A stretch of DNA of 64,000 nucleotides, taken from Sipunculus nudus. Its lineage: Eukaryota > Annelida > Sipuncula > Golfingiida > Sipunculidae. The position numbers and the translations under genes were made by a program. The notes below the pieces were generated by a model. The model saw only the letters and a list, made by a program, of their open reading frames with translations. It made no database searches and had not been told where the DNA came from. Shown here in pieces: positions 24,263 to 35,817 of this stretch; positions within the stretch are counted from its first letter, which is position 1, and each line of letters opens with the position of its first letter. Location: positions 14,236,058 through 14,300,057 of the forward strand of contig CM049310.1 in assembly GCA_026874595.1 (NCBI GenBank), in the 5' to 3' direction.

Positions 24263-25854
24263 CCATGCTTGGATGAGGCATAAATAAAGCGCTAGTTTTA
24301 GATGAGACATTCGTTCGGTTTATATATTCTCGGAGGAAGACTGCATCCAGTAAGCGCTTCCTTTGAACGGCCAATATTCCTTAGTTCTGTAGGTTTCCTG
24401 TAGAACAGCAGTGTCAACATCGTGTAGTACAAAAACTGCTATAACATACAAAAAAAAGTCATAACAAAACCAGTTGGCCACCTGGCGACAATTGCATTTT
24501 CCTGACTGAGCAGCTGGGGCATTGAGGTGACAATTAAAAGTTAAATAAGCAGCATGGTGTCCCCTGTAATGAGTTACATTGTTTCAACAGTGGTCAATTC
24601 CAAGTTCTCACCCGCTGTCATGATATTGAATAAGGTTTGAAGTAATTTTTATTTCTTTTGGCCATGTGCCATGGTTCTATATCTGAATATCTTGACTTTA
24701 ATAAAAAAAGGTTACATTCTGTTAAACAGGACTAGAGTCCTAGAGTCTAGAGGACTAGACCAATATTGACGGTTTTATTGCTGGGCTGTTTAAATTGCAT
24801 TTCTTCGTTTGCATTTGGCCGGATGGAAACTGACCTCTGTTTGTGCGTAGGTGTGTGTTTTAGTAGTTTAGCACGAATTTGTAAAGAACCTTTCATATAT
24901 TGATTTCTCAGAAATGAGGTGTTCTTGTTTTCCTTTTTTCACTATGCATGCATTATTGTAATATGCAGTATGATAAAGGCAGAGAATCATGAATAGCATT
25001 CTTTTCAAAATACAAAAATATTTAAATCTTCTGGATGCCACAAGACTTGCCAGTACAAAATAAATATGTATACGCACATTCAGTCACCCTTTAAAATACG
25101 CGTGACATCAATAACTGCGGCCACATGTCCCGTCTGGTGATAATGCATTTCAAAATTCGTCAAGTTTAACTGATTACTCTTGTAACATGAGCTCCAGTCT
25201 ATTCCATGCAATGCACAAAGTTTCTGAAGAAGTACAGTTTTCATCTAGGCCGATTATGCTTCAGACAAACAAAGGTCTAGCACGTTTTATTCAGGACTTA
25301 GGACATAGGACATTGCCCTCTAGATTTTATTCAGTCGCTCGCTCGTTAAGCAGATTTTGCAGGGTGATCACCGTTTAGTTAAGGTCTATTCTTTTCTTTT
25401 ATGTTTGTTTTGAGCCTGGATATCGGCTGTTATGTCTATGGCCCGAGTTGTGGGAGAATCTAGGATATGTTGTTCTCTATAAAAGAGTAAAATAAAAAAA
25501 AAATAATATTCATCCTATCAACGCTACACATACATTCTATGTTTCAAAATATAAAAAAAAATAATATTATCAATGATGTTGTATGCAGGAGTAAAATATA
25601 GCGCCATTGTCCCCGGCATTAATTCTAATATTTTGAAGTTAGATATGGTAATGCCAACCTATTATTTACCTTCTCATAAATACGGGCATTATTTCACTCT
25701 TATTCCTAGCACCCATAGCACAGTTCACTTTAAAATGCCTATTTTTTACACTATCAGTTAAGTTTTGCTTTATACAAAAGTTTTCCAGCAAAACCATCCA
25801 AACACAGTCTAAGTACCTCGCATATGGCTGTTTAACACCTTTTTAAGGCCCTGC

Positions 25855-26195
25855 GTGTTTGTATACACAATCCACGTGTGTCTGTTTACCATAACAAGGC
25901 CCCGTGACCAGAGGTCCGATTGTGAGCCGCAACACACGAAGTTTCAGCCAGCGGGAACATGTAATACATATTTGGGACCAAGTCTGTCAGGGCATCTCAT
26001 GATTGGCATGTGTTGTGGCTCTGCAATGCTTAGAGTCCAACACGCTGTGTTTAAGTTGACACCTTTGATCGCGCCCGGTTCTCTGATTTTAACACCCGTT
26101 TACAGGAGTAAGCAACGGTTTAAGGGCGATGTTTTCGCAGGTATAAATTAATTTTAAAGGGAAGAAGTTATTGTTCGTGTTTATTCAAAATGCTT
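25855..26195. other. GC-richer patch, coding status unclear
   Basis: A patch of clearly higher GC with a 98-codon + strand ORF (25855-26151). It contains an acceptor-like CCCGTTTACAG and, 36 bases later, a donor-like TCGCAGGTATAA. No family is recognised. It directly precedes a GGGCCCCTTTAAT transposon-end motif, so it may equally be the inside of an old element. Confidence 0.2.
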
Positions 26196-26197
26196 TA

Positions 26198-26218
26198 TAG
26201 GTGATTGGGCCCCTTTAA
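26198..26218 (-). repeat. TTAAAGGGGCCC transposon-end motif
   Basis: GTGATTGGGCCCCTTTAAT, the reverse complement of the start of the element at 13955. Short match only. Confidence 0.4.
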
Positions 26219-26499
26219 TGATCATATCTGATTAAATACTGTGTACCATCTGCTGAACATTAAACATACAGTTACCTTTGTAGCAGTATGTCCTATCATG
26301 ATAACATTTAATTGCATTGATTACGTTATTCACCGGCCTTATTTGAATTATATGATTTCTGTCTGCGTACACAGTGTTAATAAACGGCAAGTAATTCCCG
26401 ATAAGAAAGGGTCTTCTGATATGAGATTGTTTATCTACAAGTAGTTTTTAAGCTTGGTTTAATTGCCCATGTTGACAAACATCAAGGTATGTAACCGGA

Positions 26500-26698
26500 G
26501 GGGATTGTCTAGAGATGTAAAACTCCAGTTTGTCAGATTTGTCTGACAGCTGACTTTTTTGGATGGGTTTGGTTTACGACCGGCGGGCGCATTGTCGATC
26601 AAAATGAACAGCGCTTCTTGGCTTATTTTTTTAACGAAAGGTCCAAGGAACAAACTTCCTTTGAAAGACGTCACATATATCGAAATAGGCCCCTTTAA
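26500..26698 (-). repeat. TTAAAGGGGCC family, diverged copy
   Basis: Read on the - strand it begins TTAAAGGGGCC and shares the order CTTGGA, A-run, GCCCGCC with the copy at 13955. A 91-codon minus-strand ORF across it (26459-26734) is probably incidental. Confidence 0.35.
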
Positions 26699-26734
26699 GT
26701 GAACAACATGATGGTCATAAAGTGAATATATCAC

Positions 26735-27546
26735 TATCCCTCTCCATACCTCATAATTAGGCCCCCAGTATTTTAATTTATCGGTATTTATTCTAAATTC
26801 TTCCAGATAAATTCATTGATCTCTATTTGTTTTAAAAGCGCTGTCAGATTTTGAAATTAAGTGTATATATTAAAGGTTTTAAAGAAGATCACGTCGCACG
26901 ACTCATAATTAGGGCATTAAATCAAAAGAGGTTTGTATCTATAATAGTGGGCAGGTAGGAGTCCTGGACTCCCTGTATCATCAACAGGTCGACGCAGTCA
27001 TTCTGACTAGCACCACTTGTTCGAAATCGGACCCCGGCTACAACTGCAGTACACATGTAACGGCACATCCATTAATTATCTAGTGTATTTCCCGATTTTT
27101 AATGCTTGCAAGGCCTACCCCGATTCCTGACGAGAGGCGGAAGCTTGATTAAACAAATCTTTTGGTAAAAATATACTATATAACATACATGCATTATTAT
27201 ATAATGCAAATATGGTTCGTGCATGTCTCCACACTCTGAACAATGTTTCCACTTTCAACAACAAAACATGAATGTATACAGGAATTTGTTTTTATTGTTC
27301 ACAGACATATATAAATAGGGCTCGAAATTAAAAGATGGAAAACTGGGCCGGCCTTTCAAGACTCCACCGGCTCCCACGTTTAACCTTAAAATTATGCTAC
27401 TATGCTATATTTCTTTCAATATTCCAATGTTTATGTATTTCACAGCTTTATACCAAATTTGTTATTTGTATAATCATACTAAACTTTCCCAAAACGTCTC
27501 TTCGTAAAACGTTTCAGATCAGCACTCAAATGTTGGTATTCTTTTG
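26735..27546. other. No gene seen
   Basis: AT-rich. CATAATTAGG occurs at 26751 and 26905. No coding or RNA signal. Confidence 0.4.
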
Positions 27547-27743
27547 TATACGCCCGGCTATGACGGGGCATATTGTGGTTTTCTTTTGTCAATAATGTCT
27601 GTCCGTCCAATAAGTTTTAGTGTCGCCCTGATAACTTACCGAAGCTATGAGGGATTTTTTTACGAAACCCAGCATAACTACTCACCAACAGATAATTGTC
27701 TCGCCCGAGTTTGATTATGGGAAAAATTCACGCATATTTATTA

Positions 27744-27756
27744 AGGTCAGAGGTCA
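27744..27756 (+). promoter_or_regulatory. DR1 nuclear-receptor-type motif
   Basis: AGGTCA-G-AGGTCA, a perfect direct repeat with one-base spacing, the classical RXR/HNF4-type site. It lies in unit 1 of the repeat. Sequence match only; binding is not shown. Confidence 0.45.
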
Positions 27757-28020
27757 TTAGGTTAGTTTGTGGTGTCGCCGCGATAACTAAGCAAAAATAT
27801 GATGAATATTAATAAAAATCAACAGAAATATTAACCAAAAATTATGTTTTTGATTTTTGGTAAAATCCTTATATTTAATGAGATCAGAGGAAACCAGACT
27901 TTAGTGGCGCCGTGATGACTCACTCAAAATCTGATGGATTTTCATAAAACTCGTTATGAATATTAATCAATAGAATTATCACCTAAATTAAATTATCGGC
28001 AAATTCACCCATATTTAATG

Positions 28021-28033
28021 AGGTCAGAGGTCA
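28021..28033 (+). promoter_or_regulatory. DR1 nuclear-receptor-type motif
   Basis: A second perfect AGGTCA-G-AGGTCA, in unit 3 of the same repeat. Confidence 0.45.
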
Positions 28034-28083
28034 CAATATATGAAACGGGCGTATTATGCACCATTTGCGGTGCCCTAGTTTAA

Positions 28084-28597
28084 AAATGCAACGTGTTGAA
28101 AACCAGAAACTAACTTACTGAGTGAGATGGGTCACAACCTAAGATTGAATACTAGCGGCGATACACCATCAATTAAAATATAATAAATGTCAGTATCACC
28201 GTTTCACGAATCCGCTGGTTCCCACTAAAGTTCATGCATTTAAAAGTTGGCACCAGGTGTATATACGATATTTGCGTGAATAAAATGTTGTTTCTGAAAA
28301 AGCGAGATCCACTGTTAGCGATTTTCTTTGGTGAATTCGGAGAAAGCATAATCATTGTGAACTGACTGTCATGTAGATGTGACATTAAGAAAATCAATTG
28401 TTTTATGCTTGAAGTGTTTTTAAAAGAACAATTTTTAATAACCCGGGTTTGCTAAGATATGCCTAACATTTACATATTCGTAGGGCAAACAAATGATACA
28501 ACGGATCTTTTGCTAGTTCATGCATGGGACTAGGCAGTTTTTTTTTTCGGTCTTGCACGAAAACTGTCGGCATTATCAACCTTGTCTTAAGGCTAAA
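28084..28597. other. No gene seen
   Basis: AT-rich between two repeats. A short minus-strand ORF (28173-28397) is unsupported. Confidence 0.4.
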
Positions 28598-29010
28598 GCC
28601 CCTTTCACATCGGACCTACGTAGAGTTACGTAGTGCGGCGTACCGACTAAGTAGTCCCTGCGTAGGTTAAGCATGCGTGCCCTGCGTATAGGCAATGGGC
28701 GTACCAACGCGTAGGATTGCGTATAACAGGCGTAGCGTTGCATACGTATACATACAGTAGCGTAGTGTTGCGCTGACTCGCGCAAAAACTGCGTACTTTC
28801 TGCGTCCATAGCTCTACGCCGACAGTACGCGAAAAATTAAACATATTTATTTTTTTGCGTCTATCTCACGTAACCCTTTGAGTCCCTCGGCGTATTGCCA
28901 CATAGGCCAGCGTAGGCACAGCATAGAGCAGCGTAGGCACCAAGCACTAGCACCATTTGCTGCCCTGCTTGACAATGGAATCGTAGACTGGCATCCTACG
29001 CTATTACGTT
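28598..29010. repeat. GCGTA-motif cluster with a CCCCTTTCACA-type start
   Basis: Begins GCCCCTTTCACATCGG, much like the terminal CCCCTTTCACAC of the element at 60135-60959. Within 400 bases I count 15 GCGTA or TACGC pentamers, against about one expected in random sequence. Many are extended as TGCGTA or GCGTAGG. CpG and GC are well above the surroundings. It may be the subterminal binding-site array of a DNA transposon whose right end is lost, since I find no matching TGTGAAAGGGG downstream. Short ORFs on both strands here are by-products. Confidence 0.55.
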
Positions 29011-31008
29011 CTGGGTACAAGCACTTGACCTCCTCCACCATTCAAACTGTGGATGTTGCACATATTTCCGTATCTGCTGGTTGCTGCGGACGCCAGCATG
29101 TGCTAAGCTGCGTCCATCAGTATTTCGATCATCCAGACACCCATTATTGACAAAAGAAAACAACGGTTAAATATAATTAAAATATATGAACTTAGTCACC
29201 AACGATTTGACTCTGTATTAATATCAAAGAATGTATGGCAAAATGTCACAAAGATATCATCTCTAAGTTTACGGACGTGATAAAGGTCATGATAACTGAT
29301 GTTGCTAATAGAACGTGGTTTGGCGATGTGTGATCCCTGTATTAAGGTTATGTGATAAGACTAAGCAGCCCCATATTCAGTACTAAATGATGTGGCAAAT
29401 TCCACTGACCTGTTGTCTTTAACATTATATCAAGATACAGGGTGACCTTCACGCAATTTTAAGAGTGTATCCCTCACCCTAGATGGGCCCCTCTGTCAGG
29501 AATCCATGGATGGGTCGGCAAAAGAGGCTGATTACACAATGAATTATGTATGTTCACAGACTCCATGCCTCCTGCCTTTACAAAGGGTAGGCTAAGAGTG
29601 AAAACGGCAATTGCAGTAACACTGAGTTGTAACTGTATCGTGTACACGCACGCCTTCATGAATATGAATATAAATATTGAATATTCTGCAGAAATGCATG
29701 CCCTATATTGACAGGTGGAGTTGTTTATTAATTCAGTCATTTTTTTAACACCTGATGACATGGTATTGCCATCTTCACAAACTAGGTTATCGCATGTGTT
29801 TATAGATTTGAGCGTATGCTACATGGTACCCTGTGAAAGGTACTATAGGTACATGACGTACGGAGAGTCAAACATCCGTCTACACCGGCGAAGTGCCCAA
29901 CATCAGCAGCAACTGGTTAAATAGATGTATCGTAAACACTGTTTTGAGTACGTTTCGTGCTGTGTACTACAAACTACTTCACCGTACACAACCGTTGCAC
30001 GATTTATTGGAATCATCAGGTGGGACACAACAAAAATTAATATATTTTGTCTCCTCTCGAGTTTCTTATCTGAATGCAGGTTTCGTCTTGTCAGGAATTT
30101 TATGAACAACATTAACAAAAGTATAATAAATGAAAACTGTATTTTGTGACTATATCTACTGTATATATTGAAGTCGAAGTTTTGGCTATATAACCAGTTT
30201 CTTTGTTTCACCTTTTACAGAACTTTTTTATAATAAATTAAAAGGTCTTCGCTAGAAATGAGTGGTCTCTAAATATGACATGGTCTTCTTATGGCGTTTG
30301 AAACTCCTAGTTTTTAATTCCTTAAATTATGCTATGTTTCATTTGTTGCAGCAGCATTTATAATCACGACAATCTCAGTTACATAGAATTGATAACAAAA
30401 CCTTATTCCCAGTTTGAACAAATGTGTTTAAACCAGTTTTTAGCAATCATTTCCATAAAACATGCTGTCTCATCACTCATTAAGTTGATTTGTCGATAAT
30501 AAAAAGAAAGTAATTATGTGTTGTCGGATCGATGATTAGCAAACAGCGTATTTCTGATCTGTTTAAACATAGGAAACCTATAGAGTGTGCACACTGCGCA
30601 GACTCGGAAACACAAGGCGTCACAATCTGACCACCATAATGCCCCGCGGCTTCTAAATACACGGGGCAGGTATAAAAGTAATGAGGAATGTTATGTAGTC
30701 CGTTCAAATATGTTAGATTGGAATTGGTTCAAGGCAAATTCCATAAACATTGGTGTTTTTTTTTTTGTGACAGACTTCGCGGAATAAGCAATATTTTATT
30801 AGCATACGCATGTGAAATATAAATAGAAAAGGTTTCCATGAAATGTAACAAATTTTGACTCTAACGTTTGGGGGTTAGACAAGTTGTCCAGCTGTGCCTC
30901 ACTACCTAACAGGAAGAGGATCGTTTGGATTGAAAACTAGGAAGGATGGAATGTGTGCTCTCCAGGGTGCATTGAAAGAACACAGAATATGGTGAAATAT
31001 ATTATAAA
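29011..31008. other. No gene supported
   Basis: Moderately AT-rich. Several 60-100 codon ORFs overlap one another on both strands at 29474-30211, which argues for chance openness. No repeat family member seen. Confidence 0.4.
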
Positions 31009-31150
31009 AAATAATTAAGGAAAAAGAGAGAAAGTGAAATCCTCGAATAAATACCTTTTTGGTTGGACAAAATAATGAAAATTATCAATGAATGATCAAA
31101 GATAATGACAATTCTTATTTCCATATATTAATAATAAAACATAAAAGCAT
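31009..31150 (+). repeat. Diverged local duplication, copy 1
   Basis: ATAATTAAGGAAAAAGAGAG, then CCTCGAATAAA, then ATAATGACAATTCTTAT and CCATATATTAAT. The same order recurs at 31916-32064, about 907 bases on. Confidence 0.75.
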
Positions 31151-31915
31151 GGTATTCTTAAAGTATTCTTCTAAAAGTCTTTTTAAATGTATGAAAACCA
31201 GAATGAATTTCTAAGAACAAGATCAGTTTTATGATGATGTTACGAAAATGCGTGTACTTGCGAATAAGAAAAGGAATAATGTAATTATGCAGTGATGTAC
31301 ACTGCCTCTATTCAGCGTCCTTTTGTCCCGGTGTTTAGATTATATTTAATCATTTCGGGCAACCCACCTAAAGTGCTTGTCACTTGTATACCACAAAACA
31401 AATGCCACTAGTTATTATGTGTTCAAAGACAGAATCTCGTCACTTGTTTATACGTAAAGATACAGTATATTTCTAGAAAGTTTCATTGGTTCTCAGATAA
31501 AGTAAAGAAACGAGTTACTCAATACAAAATGATCTTATCCGTTCTGGTCAGCATATGTAAATTCTAAAGATAATGTTGAACAATATAACTATTTTAAAAT
31601 CCAATAAATGGTTTATGATTGAAAATACGCTCGAAGTCAGTATACGTATATATCACACATATACCTTTGATGACCCAAAAAGTCTCATGAACCAAATGAT
31701 TCGTGAGCACGCAATCGACATACTTCTTATTTTTATTCTCAAACATCACGTTTGGATATACAGAAGCAAGAAGTTATCATTTACTGATAACTAATTAGAT
31801 TTCGGGATCAAAATTAAGTTAAATAGATACTTAAGAATACGTAAAAGGAAATTTTGGAAAACCAAAGTATTCATTTACAAAATAGGATGAAATTTTTAAT
31901 ACAGCATTAAAAGAA
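31151..31915. other. No gene seen
   Basis: AT-rich spacer between the two duplicated segments. Confidence 0.4.
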
Positions 31916-32064
31916 AAATAATTATGGAAAAAGAGAGAAGGCAAGCGAACTCCTCGAATAAAAAAATACACGGATATTTGGTTTGGTAAAATAATGAAAA
32001 ACATCAATGTTTGATTAAACATAATGACAATTCTTATGGCTATATATTAATGATATAACATATA
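31916..32064 (+). repeat. Diverged local duplication, copy 2
   Basis: ATAATTATGGAAAAAGAGAG, CTCCTCGAATAAA, ATAATGACAATTCTTAT and CTATATATTAAT, in the same order as copy 1. A possible third, much weaker echo (AAAGAGGAAAGAGAGAA) lies near 32380. Confidence 0.75.
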
Positions 32065-33353
32065 TAAAGCAATGTTAAAACAATTCCAGACACTTTTTTA
32101 TGTAATTAGGGTTTGTTCAACTTCCTGAAAAAAACTGTCCCATGTCAGCTGTTCAGAAATTAAGATAGAGATTTCGATCATACGATCTTCACCGGTTTTT
32201 GCTAAAATATACGCCTCGGCATCACGACCCGGAAATAATCACGGACAGTTTGATCATGTAAAATGGTTACAGATCCGCTGTGCTTCATAACAGCAGTGCA
32301 TGACAGATTGGGTAATTATAGGAAGAATCGTTAAGCTCAACAGAAACGAAGTATAAATAGTAAAGCAATAAATAAAGAAGAAAGAGGAAAGAGAGAACCC
32401 AACTTCTTCAAGGGGATGAACTGACCAAAATATTTTCAAGTTGTTATTGGTAATGACACAGAGCAAGGGTTTATGATAATGCAAATGCAACAAAAATGGA
32501 CATGAATTTAGTGATAATATATGAGTTAATACAAAATAGCTGACACCTTTTCTCTTTGACAGATAGGTTTTGTCTGCGGAGCAGGTGGCATGTCACATCC
32601 AGGAACCTGTATGGAAGAAACCGGAAGGCGCTCTCACAATTTTTAAATTTCTTTCCCGTTTCTTATTGTTAGGTTTGGGAATAATTAACGACAACAGGTA
32701 TTTTGAGTGAAGGATTTTAATTTTCCTTTGCCGTGACGATTTTCTATAACTGGTACATCCCGCCCTTGACCTTAAGACAGAAATCACTTTGTGTCATGTA
32801 TTATTGGTTGTTTACGCATTTGTATACTTTGGTCTAACGGATATGTGTCTTACATCCATCATACCGCTTCTTTGATCGTTAAATCAAACCTGTACACAAA
32901 TACCGTTCTAAGTAACCTATGGCTGAACAACTATCAATGTTCACTTTTTCATCTGATTCCATGATTGACACATTATTAAACATCCTGTGGCAGTATTAAA
33001 ATGCAGCTGACTACATGCAGAACCACATATATAAATAATTTGAATGTTTATACTGGCATATCTTCATGCAGAACCACATAACAACCATTTCTGAAGTTAA
33101 TTTTCATACTTTCATCTTTTTTATTCTCTGTGTAAACTAAGATGAAGCTGTGTATTGTTTGTTTACATTTTGTTATTCATTGACCTGTAGCAGAAAGCAA
33201 GTTTCACTGCTTTTTCTAGTCGAAGGCTAGTTCTTAAGGAACCATATGTGAACTTGACAATTTTTGGATTACTCTGGTCTCTGTCAAAATATTTCCACAC
33301 TGCTGCTAAACATCTTCCCCTGCTGGCCATATTATGGTGTCATTAACAACACC
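32065..33353. other. No gene supported
   Basis: AT-rich. CATGCAGAACCACATA occurs twice (about 33014 and 33066). No coding signal. Confidence 0.4.
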
Positions 33354-34137
33354 TGTTACGGAACATAATATCAACAGATCACGTATGTGTGATGAACATA
33401 AATTTTGTAATGGAAAAAAAAATTAGATTCTGTAACACTAGGCGGGTTGAAACGTCTGGGGGAATGAATAAAGAAGTCAGTGTTTTTTTTTGTTAACAAA
33501 TAACTATAATTTATTCTTAAAACAACCCTAACATTACAATACACCAAATCAATACAATTACACAGTACAACAACAGTATAACAGCAAATCAATATAATCA
33601 CACAGCCTAATCAACAAAGTGCACAGTACCTGGATACCACCACTGTCACAGCGACAAGTCCTTTAAAATGTATAAGCCGGATGAATAGTTTACACAAATT
33701 CTCTCGGAGAAAAACAGTTCAATGTAAAGCTCTTGTTATAATCCCGAAAGTAACCTGAACAAATAAGATTCGTCATAAATCCAGAAGAAAATCTGAAGAA
33801 AATCTATAATTGCCGCACTTATCGGAATAGGTCCCATAAACTGACATACACGCTTCTGTGTCCGCTGGAATATTCTCACAGTTCTCTCCCGGCTCTAAAA
33901 CACAGCATCTATTTATTAACTTTCATCCGAAAACTCTAGAAAATTCCCTTTCACGAACAATCGAAAAGAATAATACACGTGCACAGACGCGAACATTCGA
34001 GAGAGGCACGGCAGCGAGCTGTTACAGTCCGCGAGAGTTCAAACAGTACGGATTAAACTGAGAGTTACGCCCGTGTCACACAATAAAAAAGACATCTGTA
34101 AGACTTGTGCACACATTAAAAAGGGGCACCTGTAACA
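33354..34137 (-). mobile_element. Solo LTR, copy 2
   Basis: A 784-bp copy starting TGTTACGGAAC and ending TGTAACA, flanked on both sides by CACC. Its - strand has TAATAAATAGATGC in place of the TATA box of copy 1, so the promoter is somewhat degraded. Shared landmarks with copies 1 and 3 are CAACAGATCACGT, ACTTTATTCATTCC-type words and a GAGCCGGG(A) stretch just after the TATA region. It is shorter through scattered deletions and does not keep the ORF seen in copies 1 and 3. Confidence 0.85.
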
Positions 34138-34758
34138 CACCAGAATACAGATTGATATATTGCTAAGCCAACTATTGTGCAAATTATATGGACCAAACCA
34201 ATCATGTATTAATCTTCAGGTCCCTCCCACATTTTTGTTTCAACCAGTCACTAAATGACATGCACCATATCCCAAAGCATGGACCCTGATGACAGGCAGA
34301 CTCAATATCAAAATCGAAGATATAATGAAAGCCTTTGATATAATCTTTAGCAAAGATCAAACACACAATGATAATGACTGTTACTCAGGAAAAGTCCAGG
34401 TAAGACAAAAATCATCTCAAGATGGACCCACTGAGCTCTGCTTAGTCCTTTAATTAATCCACACCTTCTATATAAACACCGTTTGATGATACATTACCAG
34501 TGTAGTCCCACAAATAATCTACTCACCAAAGACTCAGTTTACTGCTCAAAATCAACTCATCATAAATTATGTGTGTCACACAAGGATTACACTCCAGCCT
34601 GCACAAACACAGTCTGCATGGCCTAGTTCACAAAAGTTATCCTTTATGGAGGTATCTAAAATTATAACCTGGCTAAACCTGTTGAATAGAAAAGCTTTAC
34701 TTGAGCTAATCCAAACCAAAGTCTCTTATGTCTGAAGTTAATATTAAGTCAATTGAAA

Positions 34759-34833
34759 AAAATCATTTTTGATGATTTTTTTTTAATTTTACAATTATTT
34801 AAATCATGATTTAAATCACTTGATTTCAATCAT
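34759..34833. repeat. ATTTAAATCA palindromic simple-like repeat
   Basis: AATCATTTTTGATGATTTT, then AAATCATGATTTAAATCA and CTTGATTTCAATCA. Such AATCATGATTTAAATC clusters recur in many animal genomes as parts of old repeats. Confidence 0.55.
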
Positions 34834-35743
34834 ACCAGCCCTGCCTTCCATTGCCTGACATTTTACATGAAGTTCGCTCATGCCTGCTAAGTATAAATAT
34901 CCAAAAAGAGGAATCTGTATCAAAGACTGAATGAAAATTTGCTTTATATTATAAAATAAATATAACATCAAAAGTAGATATCTTGAAATGTCACAATACA
35001 TTCTGATAGCTTGCACACACAAAAAATGGTTCTCCATTCTTGAACTTATATATTGGAATTCATAAGAGTAGATCAATATCAGATCTCATAACTCTTTTGC
35101 TTAATAAAAAAGAGAAAACTTATGCTAATATGGATAAAAAGTGTAATAAGCACAATTTTTCGTAAATCTTTAAAAAGCGTGACTCTATAAAAAATAAGAT
35201 TTTGACAGGACTGTCGACGTTTACTTGTTTGAAAGAGTAAGCCGTCACAAATGCTCTTTCTGCATGAACCAATCATGATATGGCTTAATACTACTTTCGG
35301 CAACAACTTCTTTCCACTAATTTGAAACCGACTAACGAAACAGAGCCTTGAAGAGATAACAAGATAATTTTGCAGACCCTCGAAGGCATCAGTGAGACAT
35401 TGAACTTTAAGTTAAATCCGAACTGAATTAAATGTGAATGGTGCGTGGCTTCATTCATGGGGACGACACTCCATTTGAGACCTTGGGAGATAATAAAACA
35501 GAAATAGGTGGTGTACTAGGCATATCCTGCTCCTAAACTTGTCTTAACCATTGTACTGTGCGTTGGTCATCCGTCTAACGTAAATAGCTTTTCTTAAGAG
35601 AGAGGAAAAAGCGCATGATCCTAGGATGTGTGGAAGGGTGTATGCGATGGGGCACAATGATCTGCAGTAATTAATTATCATACTGCTATCAGCACCCGTT
35701 GAACCAGTGGCGTCAATTTTTCTTCCAGGGTGGGGGGATGACT

Positions 35744-35817
35744 TTGTGTGTGTGTGTATATATGTATATATATATATATATATATATTTACACACATATA
35801 TATATACATATATATAC
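35744..35817. repeat. TG/TA microsatellite
   Basis: TGTGTGTGTG running into TATATGTATATATA, then ACACACATATATATATACATA. The second half is close to the reverse complement of the first, so the tract could fold back. Confidence 0.9.

Larger units (their letters stand above)
23491..25854. other. No gene supported
   Basis: AT-rich with simple repeats: TATATATTTA words at 23744-23780, CA-rich patches at 23993-24020 and 24231-24262, and a small CTAGA-type palindromic cluster at 24729-24760. No coding signal. Confidence 0.4.
27547..28083 (+). repeat. Interspersed repeat with three internal units and DR1 sites
   Basis: The left end reads ACGCCCGGCTATGACGGGGC, CATATTGTGG and TGTCTGTCCG; the right end reads ACGGGCGTATTATGCACC and GCGGTGCCCTAGTTT. 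Repeats with such ends are widespread in molluscs and other invertebrates, from general memory. Inside are three diverged units of about 130-150 bases. Each begins GTGTCGCC or GTGGCGCC, passes a GATAACT-type word and AATATTAAT stretches, and ends near ATTTAATGAGGTCAGAGGTCA. The third unit is closest to the consensus; the second has lost the GGTCA pair. Confidence 0.65.

Noticed and set aside
26111-26146. 36-base micro-exon between CCCGTTTACAG and TCGCAGGTATAA
   Set aside because: Both sites look good in isolation, but no neighbouring exons were found. Too short to support.
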